From positions 1 to 64,000 of the forward strand of contig NZ_QBUD01000002.1 in the NCBI RefSeq assembly GCF_003058085.1: a stretch of DNA of 64,000 nt, given 5' to 3'. Position 1 is the stretch's first letter. Every line of letters starts with the position of its first letter. Below the pieces are notes generated by a model. That model saw only the letters and a program-made list of their open reading frames with translations. It had not been told where the DNA came from and made no database searches. Positions 1-8,800 of the stretch are shown one piece after another. The translations under genes were made by a program, and so were the position numbers. The DNA comes from Yoonia sediminilitoris. GTDB lineage: Bacteria > Pseudomonadota > Alphaproteobacteria > Rhodobacterales > Rhodobacteraceae.

Positions 1-60
1 CTTTCTCATCGTCCACTCCTCAGTGGCTACGATGAGCAACAAACCCTCCCTTAGCAAATA
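1..60 (-). other. Possible start of a second element interrupting the integrase
   Basis: On the minus strand the integrase frame ends at 64, and 40 bases further on a GAGGAG ribosome site (16-21) precedes ATG (9-7), giving Met-Arg-Lys before the window ends. This would suit the first ORF of an insertion sequence or a gene fused at a deletion junction. Only three codons are visible, so the identity is open. Confidence 0.25.
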
Positions 61-63
61 CAG

Positions 64-501
64 CTATTTGGACCCATAGGCGCTGACGTCAGACAGAAGG
101 GGGGCTGCCAAAGTCTCGACGTGCCAGATCTTCTTCCGCAATGTGGTTTCAGCAAGCTCTCGATCACGCGCCATTTGCAGGTACTCTTCAGCAACGAGGC
201 GAAAGGTTCTGCGCGATTGTGTCTCAGCTTCGATCTGGTTGAGACGCTTCTGCACAGCGGGATCATCACCGTTTGCCATCTGCGCCCGAGCTTCATCACG
301 CTTCTTGCGCGCTTGAGCCAACGTCACGTCGGGATAGAGCCCATGCGACAGCAACCGCTCTTTTCCGAAGTGCCGGTACTTTTGTTGCCAAATCTTTGAG
401 CCGTTTGGCTTTACCAGCACGAACAAACCACCGCCGTCTGACAGCTTATAGGGTTTGTCCCGAATCTCTGCTTTCCTGATCTTAACGTCCGAAAGTGCCA
501 T
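64..501 (-). pseudogene. Truncated tyrosine recombinase (P4-type integrase), N-terminal part
   Basis: The 145-residue product starts MALSDVKIRKAEIRDKPYKL and carries the Arm-DNA-binding (DUF4102) domain of P4/CP4-type phage and island integrases over about residues 1-95, then the beginning of the SAM-like core-binding domain (residues 100-135). Intact family members are about 400 residues, so the whole catalytic domain with its R-H-R-Y tetrad is missing: a TAG stop follows LSDVSAYGSK. The gene begins 165 bp from the 3' end of tRNA-Leu and is read away from it, the usual arrangement for an integrase beside its attachment tRNA. It cannot recombine DNA as it stands. Whether an insertion or a deletion truncated it cannot be decided because the window ends 63 bases later. 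Confidence 0.85.
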
Positions 502-502
502 T

Positions 503-578
503 GGGGGTATCGACCTCTCACTGTGGGGGTAATACCCCCAATGATACCCCCATACGGCCTGTTTTCTGGGGGTATCGT
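503..578. repeat. Cluster of GGGGGTAT boxes between integrase and tRNA
   Basis: Four GGGGGTAT-type boxes lie in 75 bp: 503-512 (GGGGGTATCG), 525-539 (GGGGGTA-A-TACCCCC, a perfect palindrome around one base), 543-551 (reverse orientation) and 567-577 (GGGGGTATCGT). The spacing and mixed orientation suit integrase arm sites or an operator for the integrase promoter. The function is inferred from position only. Confidence 0.5.
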
Positions 579-665
579 ATGTTCAGCTATGGTCACAACG
601 ATACGATAAATCACCCAAAACATCAATGTTTACAGGTCAATATGTTCATCTATGTTGATGATAAA

Positions 666-752
666 TGGTGCCCAGGAGAGGACTCGAACCTCCACGTCCA
701 TACAGACACCAGCACCTGAAGCTGGCGCGTCTACCAATTCCGCCACCTGGGC
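666..752 (-). tRNA. tRNA-Leu (anticodon CAG)
   Basis: Read on the minus strand, the acceptor stem GCCCAGG (752-746) pairs with CCTGGGC (676-670), followed by discriminator A and an encoded CCA end (668-666). The anticodon arm is CCAGC-TTCAGGT-GCTGG, giving CAG. A long variable arm and the T-arm GGTTCGAGTCC identify a class II leucine tRNA. Its 3' end faces the integrase remnant, so this is the probable attachment site of the lost or partly present island. Confidence 0.95.
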
Positions 753-908
753 AGGTGTCGTGTGGGCGGGACTTAAGCGCGTCTATCTCTGCTGTCAACG
801 ACAATTATCGTAAAATTCACAAGACTCTTGCATCATCCCTTGGATTGCGCCTTGTCTGCCTAATTCGAGGGGGGTACATGTGGCGAAACCTGAGAAAGAG
901 GCTGTCTG

Positions 909-1889
909 ATGTCCCATCTTGTTACAATCTTCGGCGGATCCGGTTTTGTCGGGCGCTATATTGTGCGCCGTCTGGCCAAGCAGGGGTGGCGGATACGGGT
1001 TGCGGTGCGCAACACCAACGAAGCCATGTTCGTCAAACCCTACGGCGTTGTCGGTCAGGTCGAACCGGTTTTCTGCAATATACGCGATGATGCAAGTGTG
1101 GCTGCCGTGACCGAAGGGGCTGATGTGGTGGTCAACTGCGTGGGCGTATTGGACAGTATCGGCAAGAACACGTTCGCTGCCGTTCAGGCCATGGGTGCAG
1201 AGCGCATTGCCCGCATTGCCGCACAGATGGGTGTTGCCCGCATGGTGCATGTCTCGGCCATCGGCGCGGATGCGGATGCGCCCAGCGAGTATGCGAAAAC
1301 CAAAGCTGTGGGCGAAGCAGCTGTGTTGGCCCATATGCCCGATGCGGTCATCCTGCGTCCATCGATCATTTTCGGGCCTGAGGATGAATTCTTTAACCGG
1401 TTTGCCGGGATGAGCCGTTTTGGCCCCGTTTTGCCTGTTGTTGGTGCAGATACGAAATTCCAGCCGGTCTATGTGGATGATGTAGCTGCTGCTGCGGAAA
1501 TGGCCGTTTTGGGCAAGGCTGCACCGGGCATCTATGAACTTGGTGGTCCTGAACAGCACAGTTTCCGCGAGTTGATGCAGTTGATGCTGGATATCATTCG
1601 TCGCAGGCGACTGATCATCAACATCCCCTTCTGGGCCGCCCGTCTGATGGCCTCTGCTTTCGGATTGCTGCGCGCGGCGACGCTGGGGCTGGTCAAGGGG
1701 CCGATCACCAAAGATCAGGTGATCAACCTTGCGATTGATAATGTTGTGGCTGCGGATGCGCAGGGGTTTGACGCGCTGGGGATCAAACCGACCCCAATGG
1801 AATCGATCCTGCCGGATTATTTGTGGCGTTTCCGTCCGTCAGGTCAGTTCGACGCGATCAAGGAATCGGCCAAGAACCTGAAAGCCTAG
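909..1889 (+). CDS. Complex I NDUFA9-like NAD(P)-binding protein
   Basis: The 326-residue protein begins with a Rossmann motif (VTIFGGSGFVGRYIVRRLAK, residues 5-24) of the atypical short-chain dehydrogenases. The sequence VHVSAIGADADAPSEYAKTK (about 113-132) has the Ser and Y-x-x-x-K arrangement seen in the NDUFA9/39-kDa complex I accessory subunit family, and ILRPSIIFGPEDEFFNRFA is a family hallmark. In alphaproteobacteria these proteins are associated with respiratory complex I; here no nuo gene is near, so a role in complex I is from family knowledge. The start at 909 follows a weak AAGAGG. It ends tail to tail with uppP inside a shared palindrome. Confidence 0.85.
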   Translation: MSHLVTIFGGSGFVGRYIVRRLAKQGWRIRVAVRNTNEAMFVKPYGVVGQVEPVFCNIRDDASVAAVTEGADVVVNCVGVLDSIGKNTFAAVQAMGAERIARIAAQMGVARMVHVSAIGADADAPSEYAKTKAVGEAAVLAHMPDAVILRPSIIFGPEDEFFNRFAGMSRFGPVLPVVGADTKFQPVYVDDVAAAAEMAVLGKAAPGIYELGGPEQHSFRELMQLMLDIIRRRRLIINIPFWAARLMASAFGLLRAATLGLVKGPITKDQVINLAIDNVVAADAQGFDALGIKPTPMESILPDYLWRFRPSGQFDAIKESAKNLKA

Positions 1890-1904
1890 GGTCCTGACCC
1901 TAGG
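1885..1904. terminator. Perfect 9-bp palindrome holding both convergent stop codons
   Basis: CCTAGGGTC-CT-GACCCTAGG is a perfect inverted repeat with a two-base loop. TAG at 1887-1889 ends the forward gene and its mirror image at 1902-1900 ends uppP. No T-run follows on either strand, so it is at best a weak intrinsic terminator or an mRNA 3'-end stabiliser serving both genes. Confidence 0.6.
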
Positions 1905-2703
1905 TGTAGGCAATCCAAAGCAGGACGATGCCCAGCGCGATCCGGTAGATCACGTAAGGGGTATAGCTGACCGCCCGCAACAGGCGCATCATCAAGGTCA
2001 GCGCCAGCAAGGCGGCCGCAAAAGACATGGCGACAACAATCCCGATGTCGCGCAATGCACTCGCATCCGCTGCCCCGACCACATCAAGGCTCAGGATAGC
2101 CGCCGATGCGATAATAGTAGGGATCGACATCAGCATCGACAGACGTGCAGCGTCCGTCCGCTGGTAGCCCAGCATCCGACCAGCCGTAATTGTGATCCCT
2201 GACCGCGACGTCCCGGGGATCAGGGCGACAGCCTGCCAGAGCCCCATTTTCAACGCGTCTTTGAGTGACCAGGCTTCGGCTGGCTTGACCATTGGCCCCT
2301 TCTGGTCGGCCCAATAGAGCACAATGCCAAAGATAATCATCGCCCAGCCAATCACCGCGATGCCCCGCATCGCATCTGACAGACCGGTCAGTTTCAGGAA
2401 CAACCCGAAAAGCACCACAGGGATCGTCGCGATCAGCAGGCACAGCGCCAGAAACGCCCCCTGCGTATCGACCTTGCCGCGCAAAAGACGTAGTGTGCCA
2501 TAAGCCGCCTTGCGCACATCCGACCAGAAATACAGGATGACGGCCATCAATGTGCCCACATGGGCCGCCACGTCGATGATCTGACCTTGATCGGCAAGGC
2601 CCGTCAGCGAGGGCAGTAAAATCAGATGCCCAGAAGAAGAGATGGGTAGGAACTCGGTCACGCCTTGGATCAATGCGATCAGGAGCAGGTTGAAAGTTGT
2701 CAT
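1900..2703 (-). CDS. uppP: Undecaprenyl-diphosphatase
   Basis: UppP (BacA) dephosphorylates undecaprenyl diphosphate at the inner membrane, regenerating the lipid carrier for cell-wall synthesis, and gives low-level bacitracin resistance. The 267-residue product is a polytopic membrane protein with the two family signatures: LIQGVTEFLPISSSGHLIL near residues 9-27 (catalytic Glu and SSSGH) and PGTSRSGITITAGRMLG around residue 165. I place the start at 2703 (MTTFNLLLIALIQG); the longer reading from 2742 adds 13 residues unlike the family. It is monocistronic and convergent with the NDUFA9-like gene. Confidence 0.93.
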   Translation of the reverse strand: MTTFNLLLIALIQGVTEFLPISSSGHLILLPSLTGLADQGQIIDVAAHVGTLMAVILYFWSDVRKAAYGTLRLLRGKVDTQGAFLALCLLIATIPVVLFGLFLKLTGLSDAMRGIAVIGWAMIIFGIVLYWADQKGPMVKPAEAWSLKDALKMGLWQAVALIPGTSRSGITITAGRMLGYQRTDAARLSMLMSIPTIIASAAILSLDVVGAADASALRDIGIVVAMSFAAALLALTLMMRLLRAVSYTPYVIYRIALGIVLLWIAYT

Positions 2704-2920
2704 ACAGGCTGTCTTTCGATTCGATTTCGCTAAACTAACCACTTCAGAATCGTGGGGAAGTGCCGAAATGGGTCACAAAGCGGACCTAAAATTAATGTTT
2801 TCGCGGAAGCAAATCAAATCCAATCGAAATTTTTTGCCATAAAGGTCAATGTTGCTGACTTTTCATCTGTTCGTACCTGTTCTAAAAGGCAGTTCGCCTT
2901 CTCATAATGGAGTGTAAGCC

Positions 2921-4348
2921 ATGTCTGGTCAAAAAATGCTGAAGTTCACAACGGTGCAACGGGATATGCCCGAAAAGCGCCCGCCGAACCTGCGCAAAGA
3001 GGACTTTGGCGAAATCTATAGCGAATATGCAACCGAGAAAGCCGCAGAGCAGGCAAGTCGCTGTTCGCAGTGCGGTGTCCCTTATTGTCAGACACATTGT
3101 CCGCTGCACAACAATATTCCCGACTGGCTGCGCCTGACCGCCGAGGGCCGCTTGCAGGAAGCCTATGAAATCAGTCAGGCCACGAACACCTTTCCCGAAA
3201 TCTGTGGGCGTATCTGCCCGCAGGATCGCCTGTGCGAGGGAAACTGCGTGATCGAACAGTCCGGCCATGGCACTGTGACAATTGGATCGGTCGAAAAATA
3301 TATTACGGATACAGCCTTTGAAGAAGGTTGGGTCAAGCCGATCCGCCCGCATACCGAACGGTCCGAAAGCGTTGGCATCATTGGCGCAGGCCCGGGCGGG
3401 CTGGCTGCTGCCGACATGTTGCGCCGTCAGGGCGTCCAAGTGACTGTCTACGACCGCTATGATCGTGGCGGCGGCTTGCTGACCTACGGCATCCCCGGCT
3501 TCAAGCTGGAAAAGGATGTCGTGATGAAGCGCATGGACCAGCTCGAGGACGGCGGCGTGCAGTTTGTCCTGAATTGCGACGTGGGCGAGGACCTGTCTTT
3601 TGACGCGATCCGCGGCAAACACGACGCGGTGCTCATTGCCACGGGTGTTTACAAGACACGCGACCTGCCGGAATCGGGGGCAGACGGGATCGTCAGCGCG
3701 ATTGATTATCTGACGGCCAGCAACCGCAAGTCTTTCGGCGATGATGTGCCTGAATTCGAAAGCGGCGAGTTGAATGCCGACGGCAAGCGCGTCGTTGTGA
3801 TCGGCGGCGGTGATACCGCGATGGACTGCGTGCGCACGGCCATTCGTCAGGGTGCGACCAGCGTCAAATGCCTGTACCGCCGTGACCGCGCCAATATGCC
3901 CGGATCACAGCGCGAAGTGCAGAACGCCGAAGAAGAGGGCGTTGAATTTGTCTGGCTGGCAGCTCCAAACGGGTTTGCGGGCGATCCGGTCACGGGCGTG
4001 AAGGTGCAGAAAATGCGCCTTGGTGCCCCTGATGCGACAGGTCGCCAGTCGCCCGAACTGATCGAAGGCGCTGATTACGTCGAAGAGGCTGATCTGGTCA
4101 TCAAGGCGCTTGGCTTTGAGCCGGAGGACCTGCCGAAGCTGTGGGGCACGGACGGGCTTGAAGTCACGCGCTGGGGCACGGTCAAGGCCGCGTTCAACAC
4201 GGGCGAGACCAGCATCGAAGGTGTCTATGCCGCCGGTGACATCGTGCGCGGCGCATCGCTTGTGGTCTGGGCAATCCGTGACGGGCGGGATTCAGCCACT
4301 GCAATACTGGACTACCTGGGGCAGACCGCTACCGTTGCAGCAGAGTGA
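2921..4348 (+). CDS. gltD: Glutamate synthase [NADPH] small subunit
   Basis: GltD is the FAD and iron-sulfur subunit that takes electrons from NADPH and passes them to GltB, which converts glutamine plus 2-oxoglutarate into two glutamates. The 475-residue product has the expected length. Cysteine clusters CSQCGVPYCQTHCP (about 47-60) and CGRICPQDRLCEGNC (about 94-108) bind 4Fe-4S centres, VGIIGAGPGGLAAA (about 148) is the FAD site, and VVVIGGGDTAMDC (about 290) is the NADPH site. The start at 2921 follows TGGAGTG. It heads the gltD-orf-orf-gltB cluster and is followed by a GC-rich hairpin, which may set its level relative to the downstream genes. Confidence 0.96.
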   Translation: MSGQKMLKFTTVQRDMPEKRPPNLRKEDFGEIYSEYATEKAAEQASRCSQCGVPYCQTHCPLHNNIPDWLRLTAEGRLQEAYEISQATNTFPEICGRICPQDRLCEGNCVIEQSGHGTVTIGSVEKYITDTAFEEGWVKPIRPHTERSESVGIIGAGPGGLAAADMLRRQGVQVTVYDRYDRGGGLLTYGIPGFKLEKDVVMKRMDQLEDGGVQFVLNCDVGEDLSFDAIRGKHDAVLIATGVYKTRDLPESGADGIVSAIDYLTASNRKSFGDDVPEFESGELNADGKRVVVIGGGDTAMDCVRTAIRQGATSVKCLYRRDRANMPGSQREVQNAEEEGVEFVWLAAPNGFAGDPVTGVKVQKMRLGAPDATGRQSPELIEGADYVEEADLVIKALGFEPEDLPKLWGTDGLEVTRWGTVKAAFNTGETSIEGVYAAGDIVRGASLVVWAIRDGRDSATAILDYLGQTATVAAE

Positions 4349-4356
4349 GCATGGAC

Positions 4357-4377
4357 GGGCGCGATGATCGCGCGCCC
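4357..4377 (+). terminator. GC-rich hairpin after gltD
   Basis: GGGCGCG (4357-4363) and CGCGCCC (4371-4377) form a 7-bp stem with a 7-base loop just after the gltD stop. There is no long T-run, so it may be a leaky terminator or an mRNA stabiliser between gltD and the secreted-protein pair. Confidence 0.45.
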
Positions 4378-4421
4378 CTTCGAATGCCCACCACCCCAAC
4401 ACCGACGAACAGGATGCCGAC

Positions 4422-5093
4422 ATGATGAAATCTTTGACAGTCCTTGCCGCCATCGCTTTGGCCACGCCCGCAGTGGCGCAGCAGACATTTGCCGCTCCCG
4501 AAGGCTGCACAGGCACACTGACCGTGCAGCAAAAGGGATGCGTGATGATCAACGTATGGACCTGCGAAGCCGATGAGCCAGGCGATCAGTGGGTCGCCCT
4601 GATCAGTCAGGCCGGGGTTTTCAGTGTCCAGAAGGTAGATCGCGAGTTCCAGTGGCTGGAAAGCTTCAAGCCGGATGGCGCAGAACGCCTGCGCTTTCCG
4701 GCAGATGACCCTGCGTCGCTGACCGAGCTATTCACCAACCAGATCGACACATGGGATTTCATTATCGAGACGGAAGAAGGCATCGAACGCAACGTGGGCT
4801 ATGACCAGTTGACTGGCGAGACGACCGTGATCGATGGCGAAACCTTGCTGAATACAGAATTTCAGGGCCGGACGCTGGATGGTGAAGGCAATGTGATCGA
4901 AAATGGTGCCGGCCGTCAGTTTGTCAGCGAAAAGCATCGCCTGTTCTTTTTCGGCGAGGCATGGGATGTGGCCACCCCTGACAACATCATTGATCTGTCC
5001 CCTGTCGAATTCACTTACCCCGGTGAGCCGGGCTTTTTCTCGGCGCGCCCCAAGTATGAATGCAACGTAGAAGAGGCCAGTTTTCAGCCATGA
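4422..5093 (+). CDS. Secreted protein of unknown function, paralogue 1
   Basis: The 223-residue product has a clear Sec signal peptide (MMKSLTVLAAIALATPAVAQ, cleavage near residue 20), so it is exported to the periplasm or beyond. The mature part has four cysteines in the order C-x10-C-x7-C near the N-terminus and one in the C-terminal motif GFFSARPKYEC. The next gene encodes a paralogue with the same four cysteines and the same C-terminal ending, so the two arose by tandem duplication. No known domain is recognised. It lies between gltD and gltB, with the next start overlapping its stop (ATGA at 5090-5093), so the pair is translationally coupled. Nothing in the sequence ties it to glutamate synthesis. 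Confidence 0.85.
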   Translation: MMKSLTVLAAIALATPAVAQQTFAAPEGCTGTLTVQQKGCVMINVWTCEADEPGDQWVALISQAGVFSVQKVDREFQWLESFKPDGAERLRFPADDPASLTELFTNQIDTWDFIIETEEGIERNVGYDQLTGETTVIDGETLLNTEFQGRTLDGEGNVIENGAGRQFVSEKHRLFFFGEAWDVATPDNIIDLSPVEFTYPGEPGFFSARPKYECNVEEASFQP

Positions 5094-5800
5094 AATATGT
5101 GTTCGCCTTGGTCTTTATGGCGGGTGCCGCCCATGCACAGGATGGCCCGTCCACTTTTGGGCTGCCGCAAGGGTGCGATGCGTTTCTGACGGTGCAAAGC
5201 AAAAGCTGTCAGGTGGATCACCACTTCGTCTGCGAGGCCGACCCCGAAGGCCACCAGCGCCGCGTGGGCATCACTGAAGAGGGGCTTGTCTACGCAGGTG
5301 AAATCGACCGCGAAACCCAGTGGCTGAACAGTTTTCATGCCCGCACCGGCCATGCAGAGACGCTGGAACCAAACCCGGTTGAGCGTGCGTCGCTGTCTGA
5401 CCTGATCGCCAAGGGCGTGGACGATTACGACTTCCGCACCTTGTCCGACCAGATCGGCACAACCCGCTATGTCGGTCAGGACACGCTGACAGGGCGTCAG
5501 ATTGTGATTGATGGCGTCACTTTGGACGAAACCACCTATGACATCACCGCCTATGACGAAAGCGGCAATGAAATCTGGGCGGCGAAGGGCAATGAATTCA
5601 TCCACCGTGATTGGCGGATTTTCCTGTCTGGGACCGGCGTCACCCGTGTCGGCACGGAAAGCTTTGATAGTGATGATGGTCCCGTTGAATTTATCTTTCC
5701 CGGCGAATCCGGGTTTCTAAGCGCGCGACCCAAGTACGGCTGCGGCGTTGCGATTTCTCAAAGCGATATCTTGAAGGAGAATACACATGACAACCTTTGA
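5090..5800 (+). CDS. Secreted protein of unknown function, paralogue 2
   Basis: This 236-residue paralogue of the preceding product starts MKYVFALVFMAGAAHAQDGP, a short signal peptide cut after residue 16 or so. I use the ATG at 5090, which overlaps the previous stop as ATGA; the reading from 5060 would put charged residues before the signal peptide. Shared features with its neighbour are GC-x10-C-x7-C near the N-terminus, a TRYVGQDTLTGRQIVIDG-like central segment and the C-terminal GFLSARPKYGC. The last 14 bases overlap the gltB start, and the gltB ribosome site AAGGAGA lies inside this gene, so expression of gltB depends on this transcript or is coupled to its translation. Confidence 0.85.
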   Translation: MKYVFALVFMAGAAHAQDGPSTFGLPQGCDAFLTVQSKSCQVDHHFVCEADPEGHQRRVGITEEGLVYAGEIDRETQWLNSFHARTGHAETLEPNPVERASLSDLIAKGVDDYDFRTLSDQIGTTRYVGQDTLTGRQIVIDGVTLDETTYDITAYDESGNEIWAAKGNEFIHRDWRIFLSGTGVTRVGTESFDSDDGPVEFIFPGESGFLSARPKYGCGVAISQSDILKENTHDNL

Positions 5801-8800
5801 TCAATCCTGGGTCGCTGCTGAAGAAGCAAAGCGCAAATGGATGGCCGAAAACAGCCTGTACCGCGATGTCGATGAACATGCGTCATGCGGCGTTGGTCTT
5901 GTTGTGGCGATTGATGGTGCCCCGTCACGCGGCGTCGTCGAAAAAGGCATCAACGCGCTCAAGGCTGTTTGGCACCGTGGCGCTGTTGATGCCGACGGCA
6001 AGACCGGCGATGGCGCAGGCATTCACGTGCAAATCCCTGTGCCCTTCTTTCATGATCAGGTGCGCCGCACTGGCCACGAACCCGACCGTGACAGCCTGAT
6101 CGCCGTTGGCCAGATTTTCCTGCCACGCACTGATTTTGGCGCGCAGGAACGCTGCCGCACAATCGTGGAATCCGAAGTCTTGCGGATGGGTCACTACATT
6201 TATGGATGGCGTCACGTGCCGGTGAATGTCGATGTGCTGGGCGAAAAGGCCAACGCCACCCGCCCCGAGATCGAACAGATCCTGATCCGTTGCGAAAAGG
6301 ACGTGGACGAAGAAAAGTTCGAACGCGAGCTCTATATCATTCGCCGCCGCATCGAAAAGGCTGCGGCTGCCGCGCAGATTGCCCAGCTTTATGTCTGTTC
6401 ACTGTCATGCCGGTCATTGATCTACAAGGGCATGATGCTGGCCGAACAGGTAGCCGAATTCTATCCTGACCTGATGGACGAACGGTTTGAATCGAACTTT
6501 GCGATCTACCACCAGCGTTATTCGACAAACACCTTCCCGCAATGGGCGCTGGCACAGCCGTTCCGCATGTTGGCCCACAATGGCGAAATCAACACGCTCA
6601 AGGGCAATGTGAACTGGATGAAAAGCCATGAAATCCGCATGGCCTCTGGCGCATTTGGCGACAAGGCCGAGGATATCAAACCGATTATCCCGTCGGGCGC
6701 ATCGGATTCCTCGGCGCTGGATTCCGTGTTTGAAGTGCTGGTGCGCGCTGGCCGCAATGCACCGATGGCAAAGACCATGCTGGTGCCAGAGGCATGGTCA
6801 AAGCAGGCCGTCGAAATGCCCGAAGCGTGGCAGGACATGTACGGCTATTGCAACGCCGTAATGGAACCTTGGGACGGTCCTGCGGCCCTTGCCATGACAG
6901 ACGGTCGTTGGGTCTGCGGTGGCTTGGACCGCAACGGTCTGCGCCCGCTGCGCTATGTCGTGACAGGTGACGGTCTGCTGGTGGCCGGGTCCGAAGTGGG
7001 TATGGTCCCCGTGGACGAATCCGCCGTCGTCGAAAAAGGCGCCCTTGGCCCCGGCCAGATGATTGCCGTCGATATGCAAGCGGGCAAACTATACCACGAC
7101 AAGGAACTGAAAGATAAGCTTGCCGCGGCACAGCCGTTCGGTGAATGGGTGGGCAAGGTTGTCGCGCTCAACGATCAGCTTGTCGATATTCCGGAAACGG
7201 CAATGTTTGAAGGTGACGAACTGCGCAAACGGCAGGCGGCCGCAGGCTATTCCATCGAAGAGCTTGAGCAGGTGCTTGCACCCATGGCCGAAGACGGCAA
7301 GGAAATGATTGCCTCTATGGGCGATGATACCCCGTCAGCGGTTCTTTCAAAGACCTACCGCCCGCTTTCGCATTTCTTCCGGCAGAACTTTTCGCAGGTC
7401 ACGAACCCGCCCATCGACAGCCTGCGCGAAAGCCGCGTGATGTCGCTGAAAACGCGGTTCGGCAACCTCAAGAACGTGCTGGACGAAGATTCTTCACAGA
7501 CCGAGATCTTGCTGCTGAACAGCCCGTTTGTCGGTAACGCGGAATATGATGAAATGCTGCGTGTCTTTGGTGACAGCGTGGCGATCATTGACTGTACCTT
7601 TGCCCACGGTCCGGGCGCCTTGCGCGAAGGGCTCGAGCGTATCCGTTCCGAGGCTGAGGACGCGGTGCGTTCGGGCGCTGGCCATCTGGTGCTGACCGAT
7701 GAAAACCAGTCGGAAACCAAGGTCGGCATGCCAATGATCCTTGCCACCTCTGCCGTTCATTCGGGCCTGACCAAGCAAGGCCTGCGGACGTTCTGTTCGG
7801 TCAATGTACGCTCGGCTGAGTGTATCGACCCGCATTATTTTGCGGTGCTGATCGGCTGTGGCGCAACCACGGTCAACGCCTATCTGGCGCAGGATTCCAT
7901 TGCGGACCGGGTGCGTCGCGGCCTGATCGACGGCAATCTGACTGATGCGATGCGCCGCTACCGGGCCGCCATTGACGCGGGTCTGCTCAAGATCATGTCA
8001 AAGATGGGCATTTCGGTCCTGTCGTCCTACCGCGGCGGGCTGAACTTCGAGGCTGTGGGCCTGTCCCGGGCCGTTGTGGCCGAATATTTCCCCGGGATGC
8101 ATTCGCGCATTTCCGGTATCGGCACGACAGGCATCCAGACCAAGCTTGAAGAAGTGCACGCGCGCGGCTGGAAAGGTGGCTCTGACGTGTTGCCAATCGG
8201 TGGTTTCTACAAAGCCCGCCGGACCGGCGAAAAGCACGCGTGGGAAGCGCAGACCATGCATATGCTGCAGGCTGCCTGCAACACGGCGTCCTATGCCATG
8301 TGGCAGCAGTTTTCGAAATCGATGCAGTCGAACCCGCCGATCCACCTGCGTGATCTGCTCGCGATCAAACCATTGGGCGAGCCTGTCCCGATTGAAGAGG
8401 TTGAAAGCATCACCGCGATCCGCAAGCGTTTCGTGACACCCGGCATGTCTCTTGGTGCCCTGTCGCCAGAGGCGCACAAGACCCTGAACGTGGCAATGAA
8501 CCGGATTGGCGCAAAGTCGGACAGCGGTGAAGGCGGCGAAGACCCCGCGCATTTTCACCCCGAACCCAACGGCGATAACCCCTCTGCCAAGATCAAGCAG
8601 GTGGCCTCGGGTCGTTTTGGTGTCACAGCCGAATATCTGAACGCCTGTGAAGAGCTCGAGATCAAGGTCGCCCAAGGTGCCAAGCCCGGCGAAGGGGGCC
8701 AGTTGCCCGGCATGAAGGTCACCGACCTGATCGCCCGCCTGCGTCATTCGACCAAGGGCGTGACCCTGATCTCACCACCGCCGCACCACGATATCTACTC

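Noticed and set aside
503-578. CRISPR-like short repeats
   Set aside because: Boxes are 8-10 bp, irregularly spaced and in both orientations; no spacers of constant length.
795-1559. Minus-strand 254-codon frame
   Set aside because: Opposite the NDUFA9-like gene, with no ribosome site or recognisable motif.
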